Source: Filosporella fistucella
Taxonomy: Eukaryota; Ascomycota; Leotiomycetes; Helotiales
Assembly: GCA_030077755.1 (NCBI GenBank)
Contig: JAQJZZ010000013.1
Span: 2,046,001 to 2,110,000 of the forward strand
Reading direction: 5' to 3'
DNA length: 64,000 nucleotides
Program-made: the position numbers and the translations under genes
Shown here: positions 1 to 11,284 of the stretch, piece by piece
How the letters are laid out: every line of letters begins with the position of its first letter
Numbering within the stretch: the first letter of the stretch is position 1
Notes under the pieces: generated by a model
Seen by the model: only the letters and a program-made list of their open reading frames with translations
The model's database searches: none
What the model was told of the DNA's origin: nothing

Positions 1-840
1 TGATGTAGCATCTCCGTACGGTTTTCCGAATCTTCAGTTTTTGAGCAACACAGATGCTCTAGGGAATTTGAAATATAGTATTGATGACTACGTAGGTCTT
101 CCCACTCATAGTAAAGAATGCCACTAAATGTTGACAGACCTGTTTTGCTGGGGGCAACATACTGCTTGGTGGGGCGTACTTGGGCAGGCAAGACTTGAAA
201 GATTTCGGTGTAAAACTCACCGACTCTTGTCATCACATATACAATACAACTTTGACAGGCTTAGGTCCATTGAGTAAGTGTAGCCAATCTCATTTGCTAC
301 ATAGTCTGCTAACTGAGTGATGCAGCAATTGCATGGTACAACCAAAATAATACAGCCTTCAATCCAGCATACAACAATAACACCAAACTTCGTGCATACG
401 CTGCAAAGAATGGATATTTCATACCCCCCGAATCATTTGCGGAAGTTTATTTCTCATTTCCAGAAACAATCGAAAGTATTTTCTATGCCTGGCGTATTAC
501 TGGAGAGCAAAGATTCCAGGATTATAACTGGGAGATCTTCAATGCCCTAAACATGACTCGATCTGAAAATATCCCATATTGGGAGATTCTCAACGTCAAT
601 GCTCCATATGGAGGCGGCGCCTGGAATTCTCTATCCACGTAAGTGAAGCAATGCGTCTGGAGATCGATCGCTGACTGTCTGCCTAGATATTTCTTTGCGG
701 AAACCCTAAAATATCTCTATTTGTCATTCACAAACCCTGACGTAGTGAGTTTGGACAGATACCAATTCAACACGGAGTGTCATCCATTCCTTGTTAGATC
801 TGGCACATGCGAGGTGGAAGCAGCAAATGGGAACAAGTAA
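1..840 (+). CDS. GH47 class I alpha-mannosidase, 3' part (5' end outside window)
   Basis: GH47 enzymes trim alpha-1,2-linked mannose from N-glycans in the secretory pathway or outside the cell. The visible exons are about 2-91, 138-273, 326-638 and 687-840, joined across GT-AG introns of 46-52 nt. Spliced, they read TCFAGGNILLGG, then KLTDSCHHIYNTTLTGLGP, then FPETIESIFYAWRITG, then AETLKYLYLSF and finally FNTECHPF. These are the successive conserved blocks of the GH47 barrel, including the Ca2+-binding Thr of the NTE-HP motif. The stop at 838-840 lies a little past that motif, as in secreted fungal members. No start or signal peptide is visible because the gene continues upstream. Two oddities: the Arg that normally precedes Pro-Glu-Thr in the catalytic block is Phe, and the usual Ala of NTEAHP is Cys. 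The family call is firm; activity is uncertain. Confidence 0.85.
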
Positions 841-1820
841 CAAACATGAGACAAGGATATGAGATGGGCCCACTGGAGGTTCTCGATTTAGTATCTAAAT
901 ACTCAAAATTGAAGGTTGCAACACAGTTCTGTCTCTTAGGGCCTGCCTTGTCCAGCCCCTCTCTAATGATCTACAATTCACACTTCACATCAAAATTCTT
1001 CTGATAGACTCCTTGAAATACATGCTGCCTATAGGGCAGAGCCCAGTAAGTATAAGCCAATTATTCAAGATCCATGAGAAGTTTTGATGTGTTGAAAGAA
1101 CTGCTCCAAAGTATTGCCATCTGGGAAGAACATGCTGAGAGCATGGGCAGAATCCGATGTCGTCATCTAATGACTATACAACTCTTCGTTCTCTTGTTCG
1201 AAATGGCAGTTGAATGAGCCTTGGGATAAATCCAAGATTTCGATTAGTTCTTTATAATGCAATAACATGTTTGGGCGACTCAGCATCGCAAAAGTGACCT
1301 GTACTGAATGACATTGACTTGACTTGGTATATATCCTCGGAGTGCTATTGCTATTATATTCTATAGTTAGATGTCTATTAGATTTTATTTTCCAAACATG
1401 TTTTGATGTCTAGTCTGAAGCTCTCAGGCGGCATGAAATATATATCTTCGTATGGGCAGATTATCGTGCCGGAGTTCAACCCGAACCAGAGCAATTTCTC
1501 GAGGATTGCGGCTTCCAAACCACTTACTCTAGTCTATTTCTCAAGTGGCGTGATTTGCGCATCTTCCGTATTGGAGTTTTGTTCCAGAGTTTAGCCGCAA
1601 CCCATGCCTGCGGTTCAGATCCACTGGCACCAAGCAACTCCTTTAATTCGATTCCGAAATAATACTCACTTCATCCCAAATCAACAATGCCAGATACTCT
1701 TCAGACTCGATTACCATACAGAAAATTCCCAACACCTACGAATAGCCCTACAAGTCATTTAGTCATACAGACCTCGACATATTTCCACATCAGAATCTCT
1801 CCACATTCATACAAGTTGAG
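841..1820. other. intergenic, no supported gene
   Basis: I see no open frame with recognisable protein character on either strand. The longest frames are about 65 codons and lack family motifs or convincing splice sites. The 3' region of the mannosidase gene and the 5' region of the next (broken) gene presumably lie here. Confidence 0.5.
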
Positions 1821-3583
1821 ATGGCTTCTTTCGAGTACAAGTACGAACCCGAGCATGACTTCGCCACTGAGAGAGCAGGAATCACAGAGTATGAAAGCAG
1901 GGTAGAACCAGAAGAACGAAGAGCTCCAGCTTGACGAGACTACGAGCTTCACAGGCCAGAGGGCTGTCCTGTCCAGCTCAAAATGATCTAAAAAATTATC
2001 CTCTGGAAATTTGCAATCTCACATTGCAACAATTAGAACGGGCTCAAGGCGTTACGCTTTCCGAGAAAAAGTTGCAATGGCACAGAGATAGTAACGAGAT
2101 AGTCGAAAATGATATCGTGATAACCAGCAAGGACCACAAGCAGCTTGCAATTTTCCAGGCAGCACCGCTTGTCACCATATGGGGACTAGGAAAAGCAGGC
2201 GAGATAGTCGAGACACTTTCAACGGAGACAGATACATTCAACGAGCATCACAATCCCGAACGACCAAGTAAAGACGATGTCCGATTCAAGGAAAATCTCA
2301 TGACTGACACAAAACGAATGAAAGCCCTAAATTTCCAATTCGGCGCCATACATACGGGTCTCCGTTGGTAAGAATCCTAATGAGTACTAAGACAAGTATA
2401 TTGCTCATCATGAGTAGCGAGGATGGACATCAGAATGAGAAGCCAACCCTAACCAAAAAGACAATTCAGGGAAGTCATAGGCATGTGGCTGTTGACCAGT
2501 GGTATCGAAATATCACTGGGGCAAAGCAAAGCATTGGCATGTGTATGTCTATTCTATTCCCCGAACAGTACCGAGTATCGAGGATGGTCATCAAACACTG
2601 GGCTGCAGTCACATCCTTTGGGGGAATCGTCCATACCGAGAGAGAAATTGTGACATTGGTGGTACTGAACTCAAACGCAGTATCCAACTATCACTGTGAT
2701 CCAGATGGATATGGAGATACAATGACAGCACTAATAGTGTAGGGAGGCTATGACCGGCAGCAGGGTAGTTTACTGTCTGTTACGATTTTGGGCAAATCAT
2801 TTAAATTTAAGCCGGGATCAATACCGTGGTTTTCGTCCCGGCTCCTTGGACACCTCGTCACCAAACCTATTATCAAGCAGAAGTTCAGTCTAGTTCATAC
2901 CATGCAAAAGAACATGATGAATTTGATGCGATGAATCCTCCGCTCAAGCCGCGGAGAAACGGATGTATCAGGTGGCCACACGGAGCAAAGAAACGGTATT
3001 CCACTGCCCGTTCTGCAATAAATACTTCAAAGCAGGGCGCACCTCAATTGATACGTATTTGGCGTCAGTAATCAAAAAAGGAGGTGATGAAAAGCATAAA
3101 TATGTGGCTGCTGTGAAGAAATGGAAAGATGAGGCTACACCTGATATAACGCGGCTCAGAAGAATCCGGACGAGAGAATGGACTGCTATGAAAATCGCGA
3201 TTTGGACTTTTCAGGAGACGAACATCCAAGAGAAAACTCAGGATGATATAACAGAATCGAGGGAGAGGCATGCAAGAAAGCTGTCAAAGATCAAACCTAC
3301 GAACACGTACGAAAGGTTTGGTGACAAGCTATATCGACAAGCTCGAGGAGAGATTCAAACAAAATCATCCGACAAGAGCAAAGCTGCTGAGGAAGGGGCA
3401 CAGCTTTGAGAAGAAGAGCCAGGTCAGAAGCGCCCACGGAAATCTTCTCTAGAATCAGTGGATGAAGGGAACGAAAGTTCAAACCCCCGATTCTATGACC
3501 AAGATGAGAATCAGCTTTTCTACCCTGGAGGATCTCGAAGAATCAAGGAGGCTGATGGCAATGAGATACTGCAAAAGCAGTAG
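1821..3583 (+). pseudogene. relic of a 2OG-Fe(II) dioxygenase-like gene (TET/JBP-like by eye) with C-terminal zinc-finger-like segment
   Basis: A start at 1821 opens an acidic exon that can splice (about 1902 to 1952) into a frame running to about 2369, then via a GTAAGA donor into a frame covering 2395-2931. That frame holds NYHCDPDGYGDT (H at 2692, D at 2698: an H-x-D pair), then GGY, FKFKPGSIPWFSSRLLGH (distal His at 2851) and a Lys-rich FSLVHTM. This order fits a double-stranded beta-helix 2OG-Fe(II) oxygenase: HxD, GGY, PGSI, distal H and a basic 2OG-binding residue. The frame is interrupted by TAG at 2740-2742, and near 2920-2934 it must shift to the frame that encodes FHCPFCNKYFKAGRTS and a Lys-rich tail. 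That tail is cut by TGA at 3407-3409 and ends with TAG at 3581-3583. The dioxygenase fold is a good guess. The TET/JBP assignment is from memory and weaker. Confidence 0.55.
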
Positions 3584-3970
3584 TTTGGGTTCACTAAATT
3601 GGAATGAAGGTGGAGGAAAGACGCGTGGCTCGTCAATTGCTTTCAGATATCTGGGAGATAGCTGGAAAGATATAAGGGAGAGAAGAAATTGAAAACAGGG
3701 ATGCTATCTAGCCAAATATCTTATGTACTCGCCTGAGAAATTCTGGATAGATAGGTTGACATTTTTATTCATATTTCGTCGTGATATATATAACGTCTTT
3801 GCCTCCCGAAGCTGATCTATCACCGACGTGGTGGATAAAGCGGGTCCTTATGAGTCGCAGCTCGATAGCCATTTATCTTGCTGTCCCGCGTGCTGTCAAC
3901 TTCGCAACGAGTACGAGAACAAACAAACATCCTGTCAGATCGGGTCAAAGAATATAACTTCTATCACAAA
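3584..3970. other. intergenic, probable promoter of the downstream orphan gene
   Basis: No coding frame is supported. The last 100 bases before the ATG at 3971 should hold the promoter and 5' leader of the next gene. I recognise no specific factor site. Confidence 0.4.
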
Positions 3971-4634
3971 ATGGCAGAATTAAGAGATAGTAAGCTTCCC
4001 TTTCTCTGATAACGATTGATCATAGCTAATTAGTCTTTGCAGATAAGCAGTTCTTCGGTCTCAACCTGGGAGACGGGCATTCCAAGAGTTGCAACCCAGG
4101 TATGAACTCATGTTTTAAAACATCGTATACCATGTTCTAATCCATATCACAGCGATCTTGCCAGATGACTTGGCAGGCTGGCGGGATTTGGCAGCAGTCC
4201 GGCTGGAGGTTCTGAAGGCGGAAATTCCGAGCCAGTACTTGGAGGTAGCCAGCACTGGTGAAAACTATCGGTGAGTTCACTTCGTTAAATCCTACCATCC
4301 TCTTCAAAAATTCAGCTTCTGACTTCTCTGATCTAGTGGCCCCATGTTCATGAAAGCCGTCTTCCTGTGGATCACAGCGATCCGGTCCGAACAAAACCTC
4401 GACCCAGTAGCCGTCAGTCAACCTTGTGACTTGACCCCTCTAACTAGCCGAATCAGCAACGATATGAGCAGGGGCAGGGATCAGGAACGTCTGTGGTATT
4501 GGTACTTGTTCAATACACTTCCGAAGCGGTATCAAGAGAGGGTGGACGATGGATCTGTGAAGGGAGACCCGACTAATCGAATCCTTTGGCTATCTTTTCA
4601 GTATGTCAGGGTGTTGATGGGAAGGCCTTTGTAG
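3971..4634 (+). CDS. hypothetical 163-aa protein, four exons
   Basis: I do not recognise this family. Exons at 3971-3989, 4043-4099, 4153-4270 and 4337-4634 join in frame through three GT-AG introns (donors GTAAGC, GTATGA, GTGAGT; acceptors GCAG, ACAG, CTAG) to give 163 residues ending at TAG 4632-4634. The product starts MAELRDNKQFFGLNLGDGHS. It contains an amphipathic stretch with LEVLKAEIPSQYLEVAS and an aromatic patch (RLWYWYLF), and ends VRVLMGRPL. There is no signal peptide or membrane segment. Consistent phase across four exons, despite only one long frame, argues that the gene is real. The product is probably cytosolic or nuclear. Confidence 0.65.
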
Positions 4635-5398
4635 TTAATGTTGACGGTGGAGAAAGAATGGGCGGATGAAAGAATGGAAGGATGAGAGGATGAGATTATG
4701 ATAACGTAGTACAAAGAAAATGCTACTAAACCTCTCCATATTTCGGGGATATTTCTAAAGTATATGCGATCATAGGCTCATATGAACGAATAAAGTCCAG
4801 ATGAAAAGATATCACAAATGTCATCTATCTCGAGTTCATAGATTCCTGACTAGACTTTAATTAAAACGCCATCAGAGCAAGGAGCCATAATGGATGAGAT
4901 ATGTCGTGGATAATGTAGACATGGCTGCCATGAATGAACTTATCAAGCTTGTACAAGCGCCAGCACAGAGCTTCGAAGATGGATGTGTAATAGAAATTTC
5001 AGACTGAGGAAGTGTGAATTAAGGACGGAGACTTCTGGGACCTTAACATATCGCACTGTGTTTGAGATTAGAATGAGGAGGTAGTTCACCCTGGAAGACT
5101 TGAAGAGCTAGAAAGGCATGAAGCTGGTACCTACTCCTAGGTTTGATCTGCGATGAGGAACGTATTTGAGTGTTAGGACAATGGTTGATTGAAGTGGGAA
5201 GGTAGAATAAAGGCCCTGTGTAAAACTATATTTGTCAAAAATGGGTGTTGTGAAGGATATTATGCAGGAGAGAAAGAAAATGGAAGGACACATGACAGGC
5301 AGAGACCACAATTCTTGTACTTTTCTTCCTGATATCATTATCACCATAACTGAATTCACCCTCTCTCTGATCAGACAATATATTCATACACCACCACC
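4635..5398. other. intergenic between convergent genes
   Basis: This stretch lies between two convergent genes and should contain both 3' untranslated regions. I see only short frames without family features. Confidence 0.45.
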
Positions 5399-7478
5399 TT
5401 ACAAAACAAATCCAACCACACAAGCAACTAACCCCATCGCTAACACAGCACCAAACGATCTCTCCCCTCCACTCAAATTCCCCATCGACGGCGTCTGAGT
5501 CGGTGCCGTGCTTCCAGTAGCAGTAACACCTGTCCCAGTCGATGTAGGCCCAATAGGCAAAATACTACTCGTCCCATTCGCATTCAAGATTCTCTCTTCA
5601 AGAACCACCTTGACAGGACTCTGCTGCAATATATATCCCGTCAACACCTCATCTTGCGTATCAAGAATAGCGAACTCGCCAGAACTCTTCTTTTGGAATA
5701 TATTGTCTCCTCCTCCTGCTAAGAAATCCAGGGTAACGACTTTATACTCCTTTTTTCTGTCGAGACTAGCATCTCCGATGAGTACAGAAACTAGTTTCGT
5801 TCCATTGGCAGCGTCAGAGTTGTAGGTTATGTTTATACCGCGAGAGACTTGGATGATGGATGTTAAAGGCTTTCCATTGAATTGAGAGACTTTGGAGTAG
5901 ACTCCTTCAAGGGTTTTCCAGATCTCGTCACCGGTAAGGGTGAGTTCTACGATGGCGTTTCCGAAAGGGAAGGAGGTTAGAACTTCGCCGCGGGTGATGG
6001 GTCCTATGTCTATCGAGGCGCGGACGCCACCTGAGTTTATCAAGGCGAAGGAGGGGGGTGGGGTTGTTGTGGCGTTGAGGCGGTAGGAGAGCATTGCGTC
6101 GGCCATGAATTGGCCAAGGAGACCTGGAAATTGTGTTAATGAAGCTCAGGATTGAAGGACGGATGATTTGAAAGAATGAAAATAAGATCGAGAGGGAGGA
6201 AGAACATACATTCACTATTGCGGCAAGCGGTCTGATCAAGCTGAACTTCTGACTGGCCTAGAACCTCAGCGGAGAAAGCTTCAAAAGGCTGTCTCCAAGC
6301 ACTGATTTGAGCTTGCAACTCGGGATCTTGTTCGGTGGCATTTGTGAGATGGATTGGTGCGCCGTGATAAGCTAAGATTTTTCCTTCAGGAGAATAAGTC
6401 ACATCGATGTAACCTAGATATTCACCCCAACCTGTATTTTAGTTAGTAGGGCTAAGTAATATGGAGTGGCAATGGATACGAACGGTATCTGTGTACATAT
6501 TAGCGGCAATTCTAAAAGTGACAGAGAAAATGCTTACGCAGTAACAATAAAAACCTCATCTCCATCCTTGTTCTTCTTGATGGTCGGGTATGGTCCCGCT
6601 GCTCCTGTAAAGTTACCAAGAGGAGTATGACTATGTCCACCCATAATCAATTGCAATCCAGTTGTTGCCTCAGCCAATTTCTTATCCTCTTCATATCCAA
6701 TATGCGTGATCGCAGCGATTCTTGTAATGTTGGTTGTAGACTTAATCAAGTTGATGGTGTTCTGCACCGCTTGAACTGCATCAGAGAACGTGGTCCCGTT
6801 TCCAGGCGAGGAGATAGATGGAGTTTCTTCAGTGGTGACACCAATAACTGCAAGGCCATACCTCTCATAGATATGGAATGGCTTGATGGTAGCATTTAGG
6901 ATTGGATGTGTGGATTGAATGTTTGCCGAGATGATGGGAAATGTCAAGTTTGATAGAAATGCAGCCAATTTATCTGGACCAGCATCAAACTCGTGATTTC
7001 CGAGTGTCATGCCATCAAAACCGAGTTGATTAATGGTTTCAGCGATTTTTTCGCCACCATAATAGGAGTAGAAAAGTGTCCCCTAGATAGTCAGCACGTG
7101 ATATCGTGAGCAAGGCAGTAACTTACTTGAAACTCATCCCCGACATTTAAGAAGAGACTGTCGTTGTGACCTGGTCTTGTAGATTCTACTACAGTCTTGA
7201 CTCGAGCATAACCTCCAAAGCAACCAGCTGATGGATTTGTGCAATCTGTTCCTGTAGAACGAAATTGATCGAGATGGGCGTGAACATCATTGATGTGATA
7301 GAAGGCTTTGAGGTATTAGTTAACTTTTTGAATCAGTTATTAATAGCTTACAAATGTTGTAATTCCCATCCGCGTCAATGAATCGCTTTCCTAGCTTCTG
7401 TTGACTGAAGAGAACATCCTCAGCTTGTGCGACGACACACAAAGCCGAAGCAGCAAGAGATAAACCGGAGAGCTTCAT
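5399..7478 (-). CDS. secreted GPI-anchored 5'-nucleotidase (UshA/metallophosphatase family)
   Basis: The enzyme hydrolyses extracellular nucleotides or related phosphomonoesters with a two-metal site. Six exons (7478-7352, 7305-7127, 7082-6538, 6488-6484, 6431-6210, 6123-5399) give 600 residues. Residues 1-19 form a signal peptide (MKLSGLSLAASALCVVAQA). The metal and catalytic motifs follow in family order: INDVHAHLDQF (about 47-57), GDEFQGT (98-104), GNHEFDAG (130-137), ITHIGYEED and GGHSHTPLG. The nucleotide-binding C-terminal domain contains INSGGVRAS. The end is a Ser/Thr-rich spacer plus a hydrophobic tail without a following basic stretch, typical of a GPI signal. The fourth exon is only 5 nt (ATACC). 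It is required to keep the frame and restores AYRWGEYLGYIDV across the junction. Length and domain order suit a full, intact gene; the exact substrate is unknown. Confidence 0.9.
6484..6488 (-). other. 5-nt micro-exon of the 5'-nucleotidase gene
   Basis: On the minus strand, ATACC is flanked upstream by an intron ending GCTAATATGTACACAG (good branch site and acceptor). Downstream, an intron starts GTTCGT and ends with ACTAACTAAAATACAG. Joining exon 3 directly to exon 5 gives an in-frame TGA within a few codons. Including the five bases gives Ala-Tyr-Arg-Trp-Gly-Glu-Tyr, which fits the family sequence. Confidence 0.75.
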
Positions 7479-10426
7479 AATTGACAATTGATGGTGGAGG
7501 TATCAATTCAATTCAATGTGATTTAAACAGGAACAGACACAATATATAGAAAGCTCAACAGCTCCTACGGAAAACTCATTGAATAGGGAAAGTGATTCCC
7601 ATCAGTCCCTTGCAAAGCTTGAGGGCTCATATCTTGGCACAACGGTCCTGCCGTCTCCAATTCAACTTGATATTCCCAGATGTTGGTATTTCCAAGACTT
7701 ATAGATGGACACAAAGCATGCATATCCACCTTTCACGACGAATCAATTGTTCATACCAGGCAGTTGCAAAGGAAGAGCTGCACAGTATCTGCCTTGGCAA
7801 ACTTGCAGCCAAGAGATTCCCTATCGCACGTGTTGTCACCTTCCTCTTTAGCCTGGTACCTTTCTTAGCTGGGCTCGGCAGAACCCCGCATTGCCGGCTG
7901 AGGCAAATGGGTGTGTTGTGCACCAATCATTGGGACACGACTGGGGAGTGAGTGGTGTATATAAAATGCTGACTTTGTTTCGATGAAGAATAGAATTGTC
8001 GGAGATGAGTAATGGGTGGCATGCTGAAATGAACTAGGTGAGAAGGAAGAAAATTTGTTTAGAATTTTAGAATTTCAGAATTTCATATTTATCCTACTTG
8101 AAAAGTGTATCTAGAGTTTGGCAGCTGTCAGTTGAATATCCGGGGATTGATCTCAATGTAGTGATCGACACATGCATTCGAGATAAGGTGCCCAGCAGCT
8201 GAAGAAACTCGGTCAGAGCCGATGGGATTGTTGATCGGAAGTCTCCTTCTGTTCAATAAGGCAGTTGTGTTAAGAAACTCCGAGTATAACGTCTGCCATC
8301 TACTCTGTATGAACTTGATGTCCGCATCTGACCTACTATTACCTCCAATGTCAAATGGCACACGGCTTCGGAGTCAATAATTATCACGTGAATGTCAGCT
8401 GTCGTAAATCACGTGAGAGTACCTCTCTACCTATCAATTTGTATGGACTAGATAGAGTCAGGGTTTACTAGGATTTAACATAGTCAGGAGGTGAAATTAT
8501 CGAGAAACTGAATGTGCGAATATCATTATGATGACTTGTAGCAACTGTCATCCCTGTTCTCACGTGTTAGTGTGATTTGAGGGAAGTAACTGGGTAAATA
8601 CCGTCTGATATCGGCATTGCATTTCTAGACAAGCTGAGACAACGTCGGAGATTGTTGTGCATGAGGATAGAAGTCTTGATTCCCCAGTTCAAAGTGCTAG
8701 AAGAAAGAAAAGGCTATTATTGGACTAATTAGAAATGTCCGCGGGAAAACCCTGATACACTAGAAAAAGCCAAATTGGCACCATGTGGAGATGGTGAGGC
8801 TGAAAATAATGTCAATTAGAAGGGACACACTATCGGGCCAGTCACCATTCAATTATGTCATTTTAGTTTCTGCTAATAGGTACATGCCTGTTGTCGACTG
8901 TGGAAAAAGATCCGCTCTGAATTGAATGATCTATATCGAAATTACGACAGATCAACGGCTTCACGCAGATTGATCATTTAAGAGCGATATACATCGGGAA
9001 TACCACCTCCTGTAGAAGCCGTTTAGATGGTGGCAGGAAACCGCCAATATTGAAACTGACTTCCACACTCACCAGCACGTGACACAGTATTAGGCATCGC
9101 TGAACCTTCTCTGTAGCGAAGCATCAGCTTGCATTTTATCAATGCAGCAATCCTTCCTCTTGAAATCCCCACACTCAACCCTCACATCCTCTTCATGTTG
9201 TCAGATTAGATCAAGTTTTCCTTCCTCATTAATCACGCCACCCAAGCAGGAACCGTCGTACAAGACGAGGCTTCACACTCGAGTAGCTGCATAATGCATA
9301 TTGTGATTTCTGGTAGGCTCTTTGTTATCATCACTCAACATAAATCGAGAATCAAATAAATATGATGACTCGAAATGACAAAATGACAAGAGAAAATGAG
9401 TATAATGATAGTAAAAGAACAAAGGCACCAACTCCGCATCCTGAATAGATTATGCTGACTGTGACAATAGACACAGAATGAGAGGGCAAACATGATAGAA
9501 AGGGCGACAAGTAGGGCGTTGCTGAAAGGCTGATAGGGATCTTCGCGAGGCTGACGCGGTTATATTGAGGACAAGTAAGCACTGTCATGCTAGGCAACTG
9601 CCAGCTGAACTTATCGAAATAACACATCTCGATGAAAGAGACAGCGAAGTGATTGCTGTAATGTAAAGAGTGGCGCCCAGCAATAAAGAGCAAATACATC
9701 TTCATTTGCAAGTGAAAACATTTGTTGTTGATTTTGATGTCGTCAAGTTCATCTTTTTAGCTAACCCAGTCCAGGGGAAAAGTTGTGATGCACTTGGCCA
9801 AATACGGCATCGTCTATAACACATCCCTGAGCAGGCCTCTTTACAAATATGGGCTCTTCCCCAAAAAAAATGCAGCTCGCTTGGAGTGAAACTGTAAAGG
9901 CCACAAGGCACAAAATCAAGGCACCAAACCCGGACAAGAAAAAGCACCACCGACATCCACCTGCGCCTGGTCGTTGAATTGCAGCCACTCATAGCAACGA
10001 ACAACCACATCGACCCACTTCAAAGATACCTGCTCAAACTCCACCAAAACGATTCAATAAATTCCGGATTAATCTGGCATAAAGTTGTTCCGTTCCACAT
10101 CTTCCTAACTCACCGCCCTTGATCGTCTTGACTGTTTTGGGTCGGGTCAAAGAGGAGGGGTTCTTGCACAACTTACTCAAAACCATCACCCAGATCACAA
10201 ATATATCCTCTTCCTCCCTCTGGGCTGGGCTGGATAAGATATTCACACAAAGTATATCACTCGGCATCTCTGCCGCGTCGCAGTTCGAAGTTGGTGGTGG
10301 AAAATCCACAAATTGGCAAAGGCAGGGCATCATCACAACTGCATTAGCCTTGCATAAAGCCCACCGCTCCACGAATAAATTAAATATTTCTCGCTTTGGG
10401 TCGATTCGCCGTGCCGAACAAGAGAC
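7479..10426. other. long intergenic region upstream of two divergent genes
   Basis: It lies between the minus-strand nucleotidase start (7478) and the plus-strand NC2-alpha start (10427), so both promoters are here. The longest frames (7592-7951, 9352-9711, 9702-10010) have no start context, motif or signal that I trust, and I reject them. CACGTG boxes are listed separately. Confidence 0.5.
8384..9081. promoter_or_regulatory. cluster of CACGTG (E-box-like) hexamers
   Basis: CACGTG occurs at 8385-8390, 8410-8415, 8561-8566 and 9076-9081. The first two are embedded in the 8-bp palindrome TCACGTGA, 25 bp apart. In fungi this is the core bound by basic helix-loop-helix factors of the Cbf1/Pho4/SREBP type. 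The nearest start is the 5'-nucleotidase gene, about 0.9 kb away. A phosphate-related link would be attractive, but the sequence does not show it. Confidence 0.3.
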
Positions 10427-11284
10427 ATGGACGGTACATATGCACCTCAATCCCCGGATCTCTCGAGCTTCCTTTCTTCGCCGTCCAAAACGCAACAGAT
10501 TTACAACCCTCTTCAACCTCAACCTCAACCTCAATACGTTCAATCGGGTTACGCGCCTAGAAGTCCTGTCATACCATCCTTTAATACCTCGAGCTCGACA
10601 CAACATAATCTGCACGCATACAACGCGAATCAAAATCAGAATCAGGGCTTTGGTGGAGGAGAATTCGATTACGATACTCAATACATGCCCCCGATCCCTT
10701 CATTGCCTCCTACACACGCGTCATTTCAATCTTCATACCTATCACCTCAGCGCGCTCAACCCATAAAACAAGATCCTTATTCGACTTCCAACGCATACAT
10801 TCCTTCCACTTCACCAACAATGTCTTCACGCGGTCCACGAATCAAGAGTGATCCTTCATCCTCTTCTGCGCCCGTATACAAAAACCCGAATCCTACCAAT
10901 ATCGAGATCAAAACAAAGTTCCCGGTTGCACGTATAAAAAGAATAATGCAGGCTGATGAGGAAGTAGGGAAGGTAGCGCAGGTTACGCCAGTAGCTGTGT
11001 CTAAAGCGTTGGAGCTGTTCATGATTTCTCTTGTTACTGGGGCCGCGGAGAAAGCAAAAGAAAAGGGAGGCAAGAAAGTTACAGCGCAACACCTGAAGGC
11101 GGTCGTTGTAGCAAGCCCGGAACAATTTGATTTTTTGAATGATATCGTGGGCAGGATAGCGGAGAACACAGAGGGAGCCGGAGGAGAAAACAAGAAAAGG
11201 AAGGGCAAGGAAGAGGGAAGCGAGAGTGAGGAGGAAGAGAAGAAACCTAAGAAGGGAAGGGGGAGGAGGAAGAAGGAGGATTAG
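10427..11284 (+). CDS. bur6: NC2-alpha (DRAP1/Bur6) TBP-binding transcription regulator
   Basis: NC2-alpha pairs with NC2-beta through histone folds, binds TBP on promoter DNA and represses or tunes RNA polymerase II initiation in the nucleus. This intronless 285-residue frame has a long Gln/Pro/Ser-rich disordered N-terminus (about 1-155). A histone fold of the CBF/NF-Y/H2A type follows at about 158-245, opening IEIKTKFPVARIKRIMQAD with VTPVAVSKALELFMISL in helix 2 and KKVTAQHLKAVVV further on. An acidic then Lys/Arg-rich tail ends the protein and probably acts as a nuclear localisation signal. Yeast Bur6 is shorter; extended N-termini are common in filamentous fungi. The start at 10427 is the first in-frame ATG. 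Confidence 0.9.
   Translation: MDGTYAPQSPDLSSFLSSPSKTQQIYNPLQPQPQPQYVQSGYAPRSPVIPSFNTSSSTQHNLHAYNANQNQNQGFGGGEFDYDTQYMPPIPSLPPTHASFQSSYLSPQRAQPIKQDPYSTSNAYIPSTSPTMSSRGPRIKSDPSSSSAPVYKNPNPTNIEIKTKFPVARIKRIMQADEEVGKVAQVTPVAVSKALELFMISLVTGAAEKAKEKGGKKVTAQHLKAVVVASPEQFDFLNDIVGRIAENTEGAGGENKKRKGKEEGSESEEEEKKPKKGRGRRKKED

Noticed and set aside
7592..7951. 119-codon plus frame upstream of the nucleotidase
   Set aside because: Lies in the promoter region, overlaps other frames on both strands, and has no motif or signal.
9352..10010. Minus frames of 119 and 102 codons
   Set aside because: Odd composition (many Cys, Phe, Trp), overlapping frames, no introns or family features.
10034..10766. Two 215-codon frames, one on each strand, around the NC2-alpha start
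   Set aside because: They are antisense and out-of-frame shadows of the NC2-alpha leader and coding region.
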